From: Clostridium sp. AF37-5
Lineage (GTDB): Bacteria; Bacillota; Clostridia; Lachnospirales; Lachnospiraceae
Assembly: GCF_003477605.1 (NCBI RefSeq)
Contig: NZ_QUDR01000001.1
Location: 223,737-287,736 of the forward strand
Length of the DNA stretch: 64,000 bases
Reading direction: 5' to 3'
Position numbers and translations under genes: made by a program. Positions 17,869-27,480 of the stretch are shown piece by piece. The notes beneath the pieces are model-generated. The model saw nothing but the letters and a program-made list of their open reading frames with translations. It was not told where the DNA came from and did not search any database. Numbering within the stretch: the stretch's first letter is position 1; the number at the start of each line of letters is the position of its first letter.

Positions 17869-18756
17869 ATGGATCAGGCAGAAAGCTTACGAAATATAAT
17901 TAAAAAGCAGGAAATTGATGAAAAAAAACGAACAGCAAGAGTTATTACGGTTACATCCGGCAAAGGTGGCGTCGGTAAAACAAGTTTTTCTGTAAATCTG
18001 GCAATTCAGCTTCACAGACTCGGCAAGAGAGTGGTTGTACTGGATGCTGACTTTGGTTTGGCAAACATTGAGATTATGCTTGGTATTCGCCCAAAGTATA
18101 ATTTGGCAGATTTGATGTTTCGAGGAAAAAGCATACAAGATGTAATGACTTATGGACCGGAAGGGATCGGTTTTCTTTCCGGCGGTTCCGGCATCAATGA
18201 GATGGCAAATCTGAATCGTGAACAGGTTTTCTGGCTGATTCAGAAAATGGAAGAGTTAGACAAACAGGCAGATGTAATTATTGTGGATACCGGTGCCGGA
18301 ATCGGAGATTCGGTGCTTGAGTTTGTGGCAGCCAGCGAAGAAGTGCTTTTGGTGGCTACGCCGGAGCCGACGTCCATTACGGACGCCTATGCGTTATTAA
18401 AAGCGTTGAACCGCAATTCTTCGTATATGCCGGAAAAAACGGTTGTTAAGATGATTGCCAATCAGGTACGTGGGAAAAAAGAAGCGGATGAATTGTTCCA
18501 GAAATTAGGTGTTGTTGTTAATAAGTTTTTAGACATAGATATTGATTATCTGGGGGCAATTCCTTATGATGTAAATATGCAGAGAGCAGTCATGCATCAG
18601 AAACCACTTAGCGTAGCAGACCCGGATGCACTGGCTTCGCAGTCTGTGGAAAAGATTGCACTTTCTTTACTTGATATGGAGAAAGAAAAACCACGCGCTG
18701 TTGGTATTAAGCAGTTATTTTCAAATGTAATTCGTATGAAATTTAATCGGCGATAG
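17869..18756 (+). CDS. flhG: Flagellar number regulator FlhG (MinD-like ATPase)
   Basis: A 295-residue MinD/ParA-type ATPase with the deviant Walker A SGKGGVGKTSFSVNLA, LDADFGLANIEIMLG, and VDTGAGIG (Walker B). The N-terminal helix before the P-loop (DQAESLRNIIKKQE) carries the Gln/Arg pattern by which FlhG stimulates FlhF GTPase. A short C-terminal helix ends RMKFNRR. Known FlhG proteins limit flagellar number. AAGGAAGGTGTGGA is the ribosome site. Confidence 0.94.
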   Translation: MDQAESLRNIIKKQEIDEKKRTARVITVTSGKGGVGKTSFSVNLAIQLHRLGKRVVVLDADFGLANIEIMLGIRPKYNLADLMFRGKSIQDVMTYGPEGIGFLSGGSGINEMANLNREQVFWLIQKMEELDKQADVIIVDTGAGIGDSVLEFVAASEEVLLVATPEPTSITDAYALLKALNRNSSYMPEKTVVKMIANQVRGKKEADELFQKLGVVVNKFLDIDIDYLGAIPYDVNMQRAVMHQKPLSVADPDALASQSVEKIALSLLDMEKEKPRAVGIKQLFSNVIRMKFNRR

Positions 18757-18770
18757 AAAGGAGGAACCCC

Positions 18771-19481
18771 GTGAAAGTTACATTTGCGATTGGAGACCGG
18801 ATTGAACTGATGCATATAAAAAGTGCAATCGGGCGAAAGGTGTCAGATAAAAAATATGGCAGTCAGTTGTTGGATTTTGACGGGGACAGAACCGCCAAAA
18901 TCGCAATGCCCATTAGCGAGGGGAAAGTAATTCCATTGGAAATTGATGACGATTATAATCTGTGTTTTTTTACAAACTCCGGTTTGTATCAGTGTACAGC
19001 ACGGATTAAGAAACGTTACACAGAAAATCGTATGTATGTGATGGATGTTATCTTTTTGACACCATTGAAAAAGTTTCAGAGGAGAAAGTTTTATCGTTTG
19101 GATTGTTTGTTCCCAATTCGTTACCGGATTGTTCCAAAAGAGCAGTTTGAAAAGAAAAATGAAGCGGAGCAGGACAAAGAGAAAGATGAAATTTTGTGGG
19201 AAGAAGGTACCATTTCAGATTTAAGTGGAGGCGGAATTCGTTTTCATGGTAATGTAGAATGTAAAAAAGGGGATTTTGTGGAAATTGTCCTTCCACTTTC
19301 GCTGCAAAGTGGAATTATTCCACTTTCTTTGTATATGAAGGTAGTATCCTGCGTTCATTTTGAGGGAAGCCGTGTTGCCTATGAGACAAGGGGCGAATTT
19401 TTGAATATTAATGAGAAAGAACGTGAAACGGTAATTAAGTACGTTTTTGAAGAGCAGCGAAGAAGGATGAGAAAGGAGTAG
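18771..19481 (+). CDS. YcgR-like PilZ-domain c-di-GMP effector
   Basis: A 236-residue protein with GTG start after GAAAGGAGGAACCCC. An N-terminal YcgR-type beta domain spans about residues 1-100. The C-terminal PilZ domain has the arginine motif QRRKFYRLD and the DLSGGGIRF box (D/NxSxxG), both needed for c-di-GMP binding. Such proteins slow or bias the motor when c-di-GMP rises. A GGDEF protein at 30652 in the same window could be one source of the ligand. It sits between flhG and cheB, adjacent to cheB with no gap. Confidence 0.9.
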   Translation: MKVTFAIGDRIELMHIKSAIGRKVSDKKYGSQLLDFDGDRTAKIAMPISEGKVIPLEIDDDYNLCFFTNSGLYQCTARIKKRYTENRMYVMDVIFLTPLKKFQRRKFYRLDCLFPIRYRIVPKEQFEKKNEAEQDKEKDEILWEEGTISDLSGGGIRFHGNVECKKGDFVEIVLPLSLQSGIIPLSLYMKVVSCVHFEGSRVAYETRGEFLNINEKERETVIKYVFEEQRRRMRKE

Positions 19482-20606
19482 ATGTCACAGATGAAAAAAG
19501 TATTGATTGTTGATGACTCTGCACTTATGAGAAGGGTCCTTTCTGATATAATAAATGATGATGAACAACTGATTGTCGAAAAGACAGCGAATAATGGACT
19601 TGAAGCGCTTAATGTTTTACAGGGGGGATGTCGTCCGGACATTCTTTTGGTTGATATTAATATGCCGAAGATGGATGGCGTACAGCTCCTTAAGGAACTA
19701 AACAAATATCGAATTCAGATTCCGGTATTGATTGTAAGTTCAATTGCCAGCCAGAGCGCTGATGAAACCATTGAAGCATTGGCACTTGGTGCGTTTGATT
19801 TTGTTAAAAAACCAAATGGTTCCATTGGCGGGGGGTATCAGGAATTCCGAAAAAAGGTATTACTGAGAACCTATATGGCGTGTAAGCTGCCTCTTCCTAA
19901 AAAGGTTGAGCAGTCAATTTTAGAACAGCAGTTACAGGTTCAGAGCCAATCAAAAAATGTGGAAAGTCAGACCGAGAAGAAGGTGAAGAAAACCGCAAAA
20001 AAGAAGGTGCCAAAAAGTGGCAGGGGAAGCGGCGGTTTGGCAGTGATTGCTTCTTCAACCGGAGGACCAAGGGCATTACAGTCGGTAATTCCGTATTTTC
20101 CAAAGGATTTTCCATTACCGTTAGTCGTTGTCCAGCATATGCCGGCAGGATTTACGAAGTCATTAGCAGCTCGCTTGAATGAGATTAGTAATCTCGACGT
20201 TAAGGAGGCTGAGGATGGTGACTGCCTGAAAAAGGGCACGGTTTATATTGCGCAGGGCGGCAAGCAGTGTGAAGTCATAGAAGATGCACAGGGAAATCTG
20301 ATTTTGTCGGAAAATGATAAGCCGGCAAGAGGGGGATTAAAGCCGTGTGCGGATATCTTTTTTGAATCACTGGTTTCTTGTTCGGTGGAACACATTGTCT
20401 GTGGTGTTTTGACCGGGATGGGAAGCGATGGCTGCAAAGGAATCCGTGCATTGAAAAAAAGCAAGGACATTCAGGTTGTAGCGCAGAATGAAGACACCTG
20501 CGTGGTATATGGTATGCCGCGCGCAGTAGTACAGGCGGGAATTGTAAATGAAGTCGTGCCACTCGAAGATGTGGCAGACACCATGATAAAACATATAGGA
20601 GTGTGA
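19482..20606 (+). CDS. cheB: Chemotaxis protein-glutamate methylesterase CheB
   Basis: A 374-residue two-domain protein. The N-terminal receiver has VDDSALMRR and the phosphoacceptor in LLVDINMPKMDG. The C-terminal methylesterase has the catalytic serine in IASSTGGPRALQ, histidine in VVQHMPAGFTKSLA and aspartate in TGMGSDGCKGI. A Lys-rich linker joins them. CheB-P removes methyl groups from chemoreceptors. No cheR is seen in the window. The first ATG is close to the GGAG site; a second ATG three codons later is also possible. Confidence 0.96.
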   Translation: MSQMKKVLIVDDSALMRRVLSDIINDDEQLIVEKTANNGLEALNVLQGGCRPDILLVDINMPKMDGVQLLKELNKYRIQIPVLIVSSIASQSADETIEALALGAFDFVKKPNGSIGGGYQEFRKKVLLRTYMACKLPLPKKVEQSILEQQLQVQSQSKNVESQTEKKVKKTAKKKVPKSGRGSGGLAVIASSTGGPRALQSVIPYFPKDFPLPLVVVQHMPAGFTKSLAARLNEISNLDVKEAEDGDCLKKGTVYIAQGGKQCEVIEDAQGNLILSENDKPARGGLKPCADIFFESLVSCSVEHIVCGVLTGMGSDGCKGIRALKKSKDIQVVAQNEDTCVVYGMPRAVVQAGIVNEVVPLEDVADTMIKHIGV

Positions 20607-20610
20607 AAAG

Positions 20611-22713
20611 ATGGATACGAGTCAATATTTAGATTTGTTTATCGATGAGACAAAAGAGCATTTACAGAGTTTGAATGAGCATGTTCTGGTCTTGGAGAAG
20701 GAGCCGGAGAATGAAGATACAATCAATGAGATTTTCCGTGCGGCACATACGCTGAAAGGAATGTCCGGCACAATGGGCTTTGTTCGTATGCAGCGTCTGA
20801 CCCATGATTTGGAAAATGTATTCTCCGAAATCCGCAATGGAAACATGAAAGTGAATGAAAAGCTGATTGATGTATTATTCCGAGGACTGGATGCATTGGA
20901 GTCTTATTTGGCTGTTATTTCCTCTGAGGGAAATGAAGGAACTGAAGACAACGAAGATATTATTAATGATTTGAATGCTCTGTTAGAGGAACAGAGTGGC
21001 GACGGTGCAGCTGCTCCGGCGCAAAAAGAGGTAAAAAAAGAAGAAACTCCCGCAAAGGAAGAGAAAGCAGAAAATAAACAGGAAAGTGCATCGGATGAAA
21101 AATGCAAATTTAAGCAGATTCCGATTTCCGAATATGAAGCGACAGCAATCAATTCAGCAAGAGCAGAAGGAAAGAACGTGTATGGAATTACCGTATATCT
21201 GCAAAAAACTTGTATTTTGAAATCTGCCAGAGCTTTCCTTGTATTCAAATCTGTTGAAAATAAAGGTGAGTTGATTAAATCCGTACCTTCGACAGAGCAG
21301 ATTGAGGATGAAGAATTTGATTTTGATTTCAGTTGGATTTTTGCATCAAGTGATACGAAAGAAAATATCAAAAAACTTGTTATGAATGTATCGGAAATCG
21401 CAGAGGTTTACATCGATGATATTGAGATTCCGGATGCACCTGCGGCAGGTCCATCAAATGATGTAAAACCGGCACAGGAAAAGAAAGAAACAGCAAAACC
21501 GGATGTCAAAGAAAAGCCAAAGAAAGCATCGGCTTCCAAAGGGAAAGTGGGCAGTCGTTCCGTTCGTGTCGATATTGATAAACTGGATGTTCTGATGAAT
21601 CTTGTCAGCGAGCTGATTATTGCAAAGAATGGACTTGTGTCGGCAGGTGCTGCCTCTCCGTCAGGACAGATGGCAAATGCACAGGCATTCCATGAACAGA
21701 TTGAGTACTTAGAGCGAGTGACAACAAACCTGCATGAATCCGTTATGAAGGTCCGCATGGTGCCAATTGAGAGTGTTGTTAATCGATTCCCACGTATGAT
21801 TCGTGATTTGAATCGTAAATTAAATAAGAAAATGGAATTGTACATGACTGGTGAAGAGACTGAACTTGACCGTACCGTAATTGATGAAATCGGGGACCCG
21901 CTTATGCATTTGCTTCGTAACTCGGCTGACCATGGTTTGGAGAGCAATGAAGAGCGTGTACGTCTTGGTAAACCGGAGGTTGGTTCCATCTTTTTGGATG
22001 CTTACCAGGATGGTAACAATGTTGTTATTGAAGTACGCGATGATGGTGCCGGAATTGACATTGACCGTGTACGTCAGAAAGCAATTGAAAAAGGCTCTAT
22101 TACAGAAAAACAGGCAGAGACGATGACAGACAAAGACTTTATTGATTTGTTGTTCCTGCCAAGTTTTTCAACAGCAGAAAAGATTACTGATGTTTCCGGA
22201 CGAGGCGTTGGTCTTGACGTTGTAAAAACTAAAATTGAGGCACTTGGTGGTAATATTACAGCAAAGACCGTTGCCGGTGAGGGAAGTACCTTTACGATTT
22301 CTCTTCCTTTGACATTGGCAATTATTCAGGCTTTGATGGTGAAAGTCGGAGAAGAAAAATATGCGATTCCGCTTGGCAGCATCAATGGAATTGAGGATAT
22401 TGCAAAAGAAGATATCAGTTTTGTACAATCCAAAGAAGTTATTAATCTTCGTGGACGTGTCATTCCGATTCTCCGTCTGCATGATATTTTGGATATGGAG
22501 CCGGTTGAAAATGATCCGGAATCTCTGATTGTTGTCATTATGCAGAAGGCAGAACAGCAGGTTGGTCTTGTGATTGACGAATTGATTGGACAACAGGAAA
22601 CCGTTATTAAGTCGCTTGGACACCACATCACCTGTGATAAACTCTTTAGTGGAGCAACGATTCTTGGTGATGGTGAAGTGGCGTTAATCTTAGATACAAA
22701 CACATTAATGTAG
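20611..22713 (+). CDS. cheA: Chemotaxis sensor kinase CheA
   Basis: A 700-residue class II histidine kinase. The P1 domain carries the phosphorylated His46 in FRAAHTLKGMSGTMGF. A variable P2 region with charged linkers covers about residues 130-310. P3 dimerisation starts near VRVDIDKLDVLMNLVSELI. P4 has the N box (LRNSADHGLE), G1 box (VRDDGAGID) and G2 box (SGRGVGLDVV). The C-terminal P5 is the CheW-like coupling domain. It phosphorylates CheY and CheB. Adjacent cheB, cheW and cheD are its partners. Confidence 0.97.
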   Translation: MDTSQYLDLFIDETKEHLQSLNEHVLVLEKEPENEDTINEIFRAAHTLKGMSGTMGFVRMQRLTHDLENVFSEIRNGNMKVNEKLIDVLFRGLDALESYLAVISSEGNEGTEDNEDIINDLNALLEEQSGDGAAAPAQKEVKKEETPAKEEKAENKQESASDEKCKFKQIPISEYEATAINSARAEGKNVYGITVYLQKTCILKSARAFLVFKSVENKGELIKSVPSTEQIEDEEFDFDFSWIFASSDTKENIKKLVMNVSEIAEVYIDDIEIPDAPAAGPSNDVKPAQEKKETAKPDVKEKPKKASASKGKVGSRSVRVDIDKLDVLMNLVSELIIAKNGLVSAGAASPSGQMANAQAFHEQIEYLERVTTNLHESVMKVRMVPIESVVNRFPRMIRDLNRKLNKKMELYMTGEETELDRTVIDEIGDPLMHLLRNSADHGLESNEERVRLGKPEVGSIFLDAYQDGNNVVIEVRDDGAGIDIDRVRQKAIEKGSITEKQAETMTDKDFIDLLFLPSFSTAEKITDVSGRGVGLDVVKTKIEALGGNITAKTVAGEGSTFTISLPLTLAIIQALMVKVGEEKYAIPLGSINGIEDIAKEDISFVQSKEVINLRGRVIPILRLHDILDMEPVENDPESLIVVIMQKAEQQVGLVIDELIGQQETVIKSLGHHITCDKLFSGATILGDGEVALILDTNTLM

Positions 22714-22724
22714 GGGGTGTCGAC

Positions 22725-23195
22725 ATGGAAGATTTGATGAATGAAATGGAAACAACAATGGATGAAATTCAGTATATTGTTGTCAAATTAGGAAATGAAA
22801 AATATGGAATTGATATTTCCTGTGTGGATAATATCGTAAGAATGCAGCATATGACAAGAGTTCCAAAGTCACAGTCATATTATGTTGGTGTGATTAATCT
22901 GCGTGGTGAAGTGGTTCCGATTATGAGTCTGCGCAGACGTTTCGGATTAGAGGATGATGTCTGTCAGTCCGCAACGAGAATCATTATTATCCGTATGCAG
23001 GATCAGTCATTGATTGGTGTAATTGTCGATGAAGTGCAGGAAGTGGTAAATATCAATCCGGCTTCTATCGAGAAACCAGCATTTAAGCTGGAAGAGGAAA
23101 AAGCATCTTTCCTTGCCGGGATTGGCAAAAAAGGAGAGGAACTCATTTCTTTATTGGATATGAATGCGGTAATTGAGGAAAAGAAAGAAGTATGA
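22725..23195 (+). CDS. cheW: Chemotaxis coupling protein CheW
   Basis: A 156-residue CheW domain: KYGIDISCVDNIVRMQHMTRVPKS, YYVGVINLRGEVVPIMSLRRRFGL and the C-terminal LISLLDMNAVI. It links CheA to the receptors. The stop overlaps the cheD start by four bases. ATG at 22725 follows AGGGGGTGTCGAC; a second methionine five residues in is an alternative start. Confidence 0.95.
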   Translation: MEDLMNEMETTMDEIQYIVVKLGNEKYGIDISCVDNIVRMQHMTRVPKSQSYYVGVINLRGEVVPIMSLRRRFGLEDDVCQSATRIIIIRMQDQSLIGVIVDEVQEVVNINPASIEKPAFKLEEEKASFLAGIGKKGEELISLLDMNAVIEEKKEV

Positions 23196-23677
23196 GTGAG
23201 ATGATTCGTGTTGGAATGGCTGACTATAAGTTATGTGCACCGCCGGATAAAATTTCGACGTTAGGACTTGGTTCGTGTATGGGGGTCGTAATCTATGACA
23301 CGAAAACAAAGTTGTGTGGAATGGCACATATTATGCTTCCGGACAGCACAAAGATTACTCATAATCAAAACCGAATGAAGTTTGCAGATACATGTCTTTT
23401 AGATATGTATCATGAACTTTTAGCACGCGGAGGATTGAAAGAAAATCTGCGTGCTAAAATTGCAGGCGGTGCTAAAATGTTTGCGCATCATTCGGATAAT
23501 GAACTGCTGAATGTTGGACATCACAACAATCAGGCAGTCAGGAAATTTTTACAGGAAAAGAATATTCCAATTGTGGCGGATGATTCCGGAAAAGATTTCA
23601 GCCGCACGATTGTATTTGACCCGGAATGTGAGTTGTTGCATATTTCGGTGGCTGGTGTAAATGAATATGTGATTTGA
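23192..23677 (+). CDS. cheD: Chemoreceptor glutamine deamidase CheD
   Basis: A 161-residue protein with the catalytic cysteine in LGLGSCMGVVIYD, the histidine in MAHIMLPDS and a downstream threonine/serine motif region, as in CheD. It deamidates receptor glutamines and in Bacillus-type systems is regulated by CheC. Here no cheC gene precedes it; FliY is the only CheC-like protein seen. It overlaps cheW by four bases. Confidence 0.94.
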   Translation: MSEMIRVGMADYKLCAPPDKISTLGLGSCMGVVIYDTKTKLCGMAHIMLPDSTKITHNQNRMKFADTCLLDMYHELLARGGLKENLRAKIAGGAKMFAHHSDNELLNVGHHNNQAVRKFLQEKNIPIVADDSGKDFSRTIVFDPECELLHISVAGVNEYVI

Positions 23678-23690
23678 CGAGGTGTAGGAT

Positions 23691-24017
23691 ATGAAAAATC
23701 GTTATATACCTGCTTTTATTATGTTGGCTGCCGGCCTTGTGTGTTGTGTTTTATGTGTGGTACAAAGGTGGCCTGTTTTAAATAGTTTAATTACGTTAGT
23801 TATTGTTTTACTTCTTTTTTATATCATTGGGCAGATTGCGGCGCAGATTGTTGGAAAAGTGCAGGCAGAGCATCTGGCTATGATTGAGGCAGAGAAAAAA
23901 CGTCAGGAAGCTGAAGAGCAGGCTCGTCTTTTGAAGGAGCAGCAGGAGGCGGAAGAAAGAGAAAAGGAAGAAGCAGAAAAACAGGTGGATCAGACAGAAC
24001 AAACGGAGCAGGCATGA
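23691..24017 (+). CDS. Small two-helix membrane protein with coiled-coil tail
   Basis: I do not recognise a family. The 108-residue product has two hydrophobic helices (about residues 6-25 and 29-52) and then a long, charged helix rich in E, K, Q and A that ends in a Thr/Glu/Gln tail. It stands between cheD and fliA in the operon, with a GAGGTGTAGGAT ribosome site. Small genes with such topology occur at this spot in other Lachnospiraceae motility operons as I recall, but the role is unknown. A link to the basal body or to sigma-28 control would be guesswork. Confidence 0.75.
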   Translation: MKNRYIPAFIMLAAGLVCCVLCVVQRWPVLNSLITLVIVLLLFYIIGQIAAQIVGKVQAEHLAMIEAEKKRQEAEEQARLLKEQQEAEEREKEEAEKQVDQTEQTEQA

Positions 24018-24037
24018 CCTAGGAAAGGACATAGTGG

Positions 24038-24802
24038 ATGAGGGAAACAGAACGAAACCGCTTGTGGGAACAGTATCATAAGAAAAAGACCCCACAATTA
24101 CGCGAGCAGCTTATTCTTGAATATGCCGGTGTTGTAAATTTAGTGGCAGGCAGGCTGAGTATGTACTTGGGGTATACGGTAGAGTATGATGACTTGGTAG
24201 GATATGGAATTTTTGGTTTAATTGATGCCATTGATAAGTATGACATGGCAAAAAATGTAAAATTTGAAACATATGCCAGTTTGAGAATTCGAGGTGCAAT
24301 TTTGGATGAAATCCGAAAGATGGACTGGATTCCAAGGACACTTAGACAGAAGCAGAAAAAAATGGATGCGGCTGCAGCGAAAATTGAAGCAGAACGTGGA
24401 AGAACGGCGAAAGGCGATGAGATTGCAAATGAATTGGGAATCTCCGTGGAAGAATATGAGAACTGGAAGGCAGAGGCGGAATTTACCAATTTGATTTCCT
24501 TAGATGATTATCTGGAACAGGGAAACGAAGGGCGTCTGGAGACGATGGGAGCAAAATTTCAGCAGCCCGATCATGCGATCCAAAAGCAGGAATTGAAGGA
24601 AATGCTAGTGGAAGCCCTCAAAAAACTGACAGAAAAAGAGCAGAATGTCATCACATTATATTACTACGAAGAATTGACATTAAAAGAGATTAGTCAGATA
24701 TTGAGTGTTTCGGAGTCGAGAGTTTCCCAGCTTCATACAAAAGCATTGAAAAAAATTAAGGAGCAGTTAGGGGACTCCGTTGATTTACTTAGTTTGTTCT
24801 AA
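24038..24802 (+). CDS. fliA: RNA polymerase sigma-28 factor FliA/SigD
   Basis: A 254-residue sigma-70 family protein of the flagellar type. Region 2 is seen in YDDLVGYGIFGLIDAIDKYD and ASLRIRGAILDEIRKMDWIPR. Region 3 follows (RGRTAKGDEIANELGIS). Region 4 is the helix-turn-helix ELTLKEISQILSVSESRVSQLHTKALKKI. It directs transcription of late flagellar and chemotaxis genes such as flagellin. The start is weakly defined; GAAAGGACATAGTGG precedes ATG 24038. Confidence 0.95.
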   Translation: MRETERNRLWEQYHKKKTPQLREQLILEYAGVVNLVAGRLSMYLGYTVEYDDLVGYGIFGLIDAIDKYDMAKNVKFETYASLRIRGAILDEIRKMDWIPRTLRQKQKKMDAAAAKIEAERGRTAKGDEIANELGISVEEYENWKAEAEFTNLISLDDYLEQGNEGRLETMGAKFQQPDHAIQKQELKEMLVEALKKLTEKEQNVITLYYYEELTLKEISQILSVSESRVSQLHTKALKKIKEQLGDSVDLLSLF

Positions 24803-24822
24803 TTAGAAATAGGAGGATACTT

Positions 24823-26421
24823 ATGGCGGCAAATGGTTATTTTCAGGTAGTAGCAGAAGATGGAAGAATGTGGCTGAAAATTTTTGCACCGGAAGAAGGT
24901 GAAGTGGATATTTCGCCGGAGATGGTAATGAAATATTTAGATGCCATTTCGTTTCCGGATTATGACCAGGTGGCACTTGACCAGTATTTAAAGCGTAAAG
25001 AATTCGATTCGATGTTTATGCTGTATGAAGGAGAAATTATACCGGAAAGCGAAAAATGTATTGTTACCATCACGCCAAATGGAGAGCGCGCATTTGCACG
25101 GTTTTATCCGCCGACTACAGGGGGCGCAAGCTTGACAGAAGATGATATTGTTTCGGATTTACAGATGGCAGGTGTCCGTCATGGAATCCGCAAAAAAGCA
25201 ATTGAACATTTTTTACAGAATCATGCCTATGAAAAGGACTATCTGATTGCTGAGGCAACGATGCCGGTTCAGGGATACAGTGCAAAAATCAGGTATTATT
25301 TTGATATAAATACGACTGCCCGTCCGAAATTAAATGAAGATGGCAGCGTTGATTTTCATCAATTGGGAAATATTAAGTCGGTTAAAGAAGGAGATAAACT
25401 TGCGACACTTACGCCGGCGTATCGTGGAAAAGCGGGTGTATCTGTATTAGGTAAACCAATGATGCCGAAAAAAGTGAGAAACCGTGTGCTTCGTTTTGGA
25501 CGTAATATACGGATTTCAGAGGATAAGTGTACGATTTATTCGAAAGTTTCCGGACATGTAACCTTAGTTGATGATATGGTTATGGTTTCTGATGTTTACC
25601 GGGTTCCCGCAAATGTTGATTCATCAACCGGAGACATTGATTATAAGGGAACGGTAGAAGTGACAGGAAATGTCACAACCGGATTTGCTGTTAAAGCCGA
25701 GGGCGATATTATTGTGAATGGTGTTGTGGAAGGTGCAACGCTTATTTCCGGTGGTAATATTGTTCTCAAACGAGGCATGCAGGGGATGGATCGTGGTATG
25801 CTTCAGGCAGAAGGCAATATTACTGCAAAATTTTTGGAAAACTGTAAGGTTCGATGTAAAGGTATGCTCAAAGCCGATGCCATTTTGCACAGTGACGTGG
25901 AATGTCAGGAAAATGTTGATATATTGGGAAAAAAAGGCTTGATTAACGGCGGAAGTTTATCAACTTATGCCGATGTTCATGCGACAACGCTTGGCTCAAC
26001 AATGGGTGCTTCAACGAAAATCAAGATTATTTCAGATAAAGAATTGATTATTCGGGCGAATGAAATCAAGGCAGAAGTGGAGAATAAGGAAGAGACGCTT
26101 CAGAAAATTGATGAAGTTGTAAATCGGGTCAAGGGGCAGTTAGCGTCTAATCAGGAGGTGCTGCCGGAACAGATGAATTATTTGAAACAGGCAACGGTGA
26201 ATAAGCCGCTTCTTGTGAAACAGATTCGAGAACTGCGCGAAGAAAGAGAAAAACTATTAGTAAGGATTGAAAAAAATAAACATTCCTGTATCCGGGTGGA
26301 AGGAGCCGTGTATTCAGGAATTGATATTACAGTAAAGGATGTTAGTAAAGTTCAGCATGAGCAGGTTTCTCACTGCCGCTTTGTAAGAGACGGTGCAGAT
26401 GTACGGATTGTTGGATTGTAA
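24823..26421 (+). CDS. fapA: FapA family (DUF342) flagellar assembly protein
   Basis: A 532-residue protein with the DUF342/FapA layout: an N-terminal domain, a central right-handed beta-helix-like repeat (VEVTGNVTTGFAVKAEGDIIVNGVVEGATLISGGNIVLKRG-type glycine and valine periodicity, residues about 255-400), and a C-terminal coiled coil (residues about 410-490). In Vibrio FapA supports flagellar assembly; in clostridia the gene commonly follows fliA. AATAGGAGGATACTT is the ribosome site. Confidence 0.9.
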   Translation: MAANGYFQVVAEDGRMWLKIFAPEEGEVDISPEMVMKYLDAISFPDYDQVALDQYLKRKEFDSMFMLYEGEIIPESEKCIVTITPNGERAFARFYPPTTGGASLTEDDIVSDLQMAGVRHGIRKKAIEHFLQNHAYEKDYLIAEATMPVQGYSAKIRYYFDINTTARPKLNEDGSVDFHQLGNIKSVKEGDKLATLTPAYRGKAGVSVLGKPMMPKKVRNRVLRFGRNIRISEDKCTIYSKVSGHVTLVDDMVMVSDVYRVPANVDSSTGDIDYKGTVEVTGNVTTGFAVKAEGDIIVNGVVEGATLISGGNIVLKRGMQGMDRGMLQAEGNITAKFLENCKVRCKGMLKADAILHSDVECQENVDILGKKGLINGGSLSTYADVHATTLGSTMGASTKIKIISDKELIIRANEIKAEVENKEETLQKIDEVVNRVKGQLASNQEVLPEQMNYLKQATVNKPLLVKQIRELREEREKLLVRIEKNKHSCIRVEGAVYSGIDITVKDVSKVQHEQVSHCRFVRDGADVRIVGL

Positions 26422-26442
26422 GAAAAAAAGGAGGCGTTTTCT

Positions 26443-26748
26443 ATGTCTATGGGTTCAATTGATGCAGTTACTATGGCGCCAAGAACGCTGAATGCGGCAG
26501 ATGCACAGGGCCGTGAGTTGAATCAGAATCAGCATATTTATGACCAGAATGGCATTCAGTTTCAGCAGGAAGTAAGGCGTGAAAGCAGACAAACAGTAGA
26601 AACGCAGGAAAGCGAAACAAAGGATTACGATAAGAAAGGAAACGGAAAAGGGACAGGTGCGAAAAATTCCTCAAAAAAGAAACAAAAACAGGAAAAAAAG
26701 GAACGATTAGCACCTCGTTCGACCGGAAGTTTTGATATTACGATTTAA
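26443..26748 (+). CDS. Small hydrophilic protein of the motility operon
   Basis: No family recognised. The 101-residue product has a neutral N-terminal part with DAVTMAPRTLNAADAQGRE, no membrane segment, and a lysine-rich region (about residues 60-90) that is likely disordered, ending in STGSFDITI. AAAGGAGGCGTTTTCT gives good translation support. It lies between fapA and the SwrB-like gene, so a role in motility is inferred only from context. Confidence 0.75.
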   Translation: MSMGSIDAVTMAPRTLNAADAQGRELNQNQHIYDQNGIQFQQEVRRESRQTVETQESETKDYDKKGNGKGTGAKNSSKKKQKQEKKERLAPRSTGSFDITI

Positions 26749-26763
26749 GAAGAAGGATGGATT

Positions 26764-27480
26764 ATGACAGCGATAGAAATCATATTGATTATTATTGGCT
26801 TTCTCTGCCTGTGTGTAAGCTGCTTTGTGGCAAAAAAGAATAGCGGTTTTGCAGAGGGGGAAAAGGAAAGTTTAAGTTCCGAACTTTGGACAGAGAAAGA
26901 AGAAGAAAAAATCAAAGAACGTGTCGGAGAAATTTTATCCGAGAGACAGGATGAATTAGTGGACACGACTGAGGAGCGGATGAATCGTTTGTGCAATGAT
27001 AAAATCATGGCGGTGGATGAATTTTCACAGCAGATTTTGGAAAAAATTGATGCCAACCATCAGGAAGTTGTCTTTATGTACAACATGCTGAGTGAAAAAG
27101 AAAAAGAATTGAAAGAATTTATGTCGAAACCGGTGAAGAAAGAATCCATGGCTGAAACACGTATGGCATCGGAACCGGCGGTTTCAAATCGGATGGATTT
27201 AAATCCGGTCACGGCTTCCCAGACAGCGATTTCACGTCTGACTGCAAATACACAAGAAGCAGAAAAGAAAAAAACGGTAAAAAAAGCAGAGCCAAAAAAG
27301 GCAGTAAAAAATGAAACATCCAAACCTGAAATGTCAGTGGCAGGGCAGGGGAATGTAAATGAAAAGATTAAGGAATTACACAAACAGGGAAAATCTGTTT
27401 TAGAAATATCAAAACAACTAAATATCGGACAGGGTGAAGTAAAACTTGTTCTTGCACTTTATGGGGGGGATAACAAATGA
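26764..27480 (+). CDS. SwrB/DUF6115-like membrane-anchored protein
   Basis: A 238-residue protein with one N-terminal transmembrane helix (IEIILIIIGFLCLCVSCFVA), a long charged coiled coil, a Lys/Glu-rich linker, and a C-terminal helix-turn-helix-like motif (IKELHKQGKSVLEISKQLNIGQGEVKLVLAL). This matches the DUF6115 type found near fliA in clostridia and resembles the layout of Bacillus SwrB, which promotes basal-body maturation. The functional link to SwrB is inferred from topology and position. Its stop overlaps the next gene by four bases. Confidence 0.75.
   Translation: MTAIEIILIIIGFLCLCVSCFVAKKNSGFAEGEKESLSSELWTEKEEEKIKERVGEILSERQDELVDTTEERMNRLCNDKIMAVDEFSQQILEKIDANHQEVVFMYNMLSEKEKELKEFMSKPVKKESMAETRMASEPAVSNRMDLNPVTASQTAISRLTANTQEAEKKKTVKKAEPKKAVKNETSKPEMSVAGQGNVNEKIKELHKQGKSVLEISKQLNIGQGEVKLVLALYGGDNK

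Noticed and set aside
21408..21989. A 193-codon minus-strand frame inside cheA
   Set aside because: It is a shadow of the conserved kinase domain with Ser/Arg-rich composition and no supporting signals.
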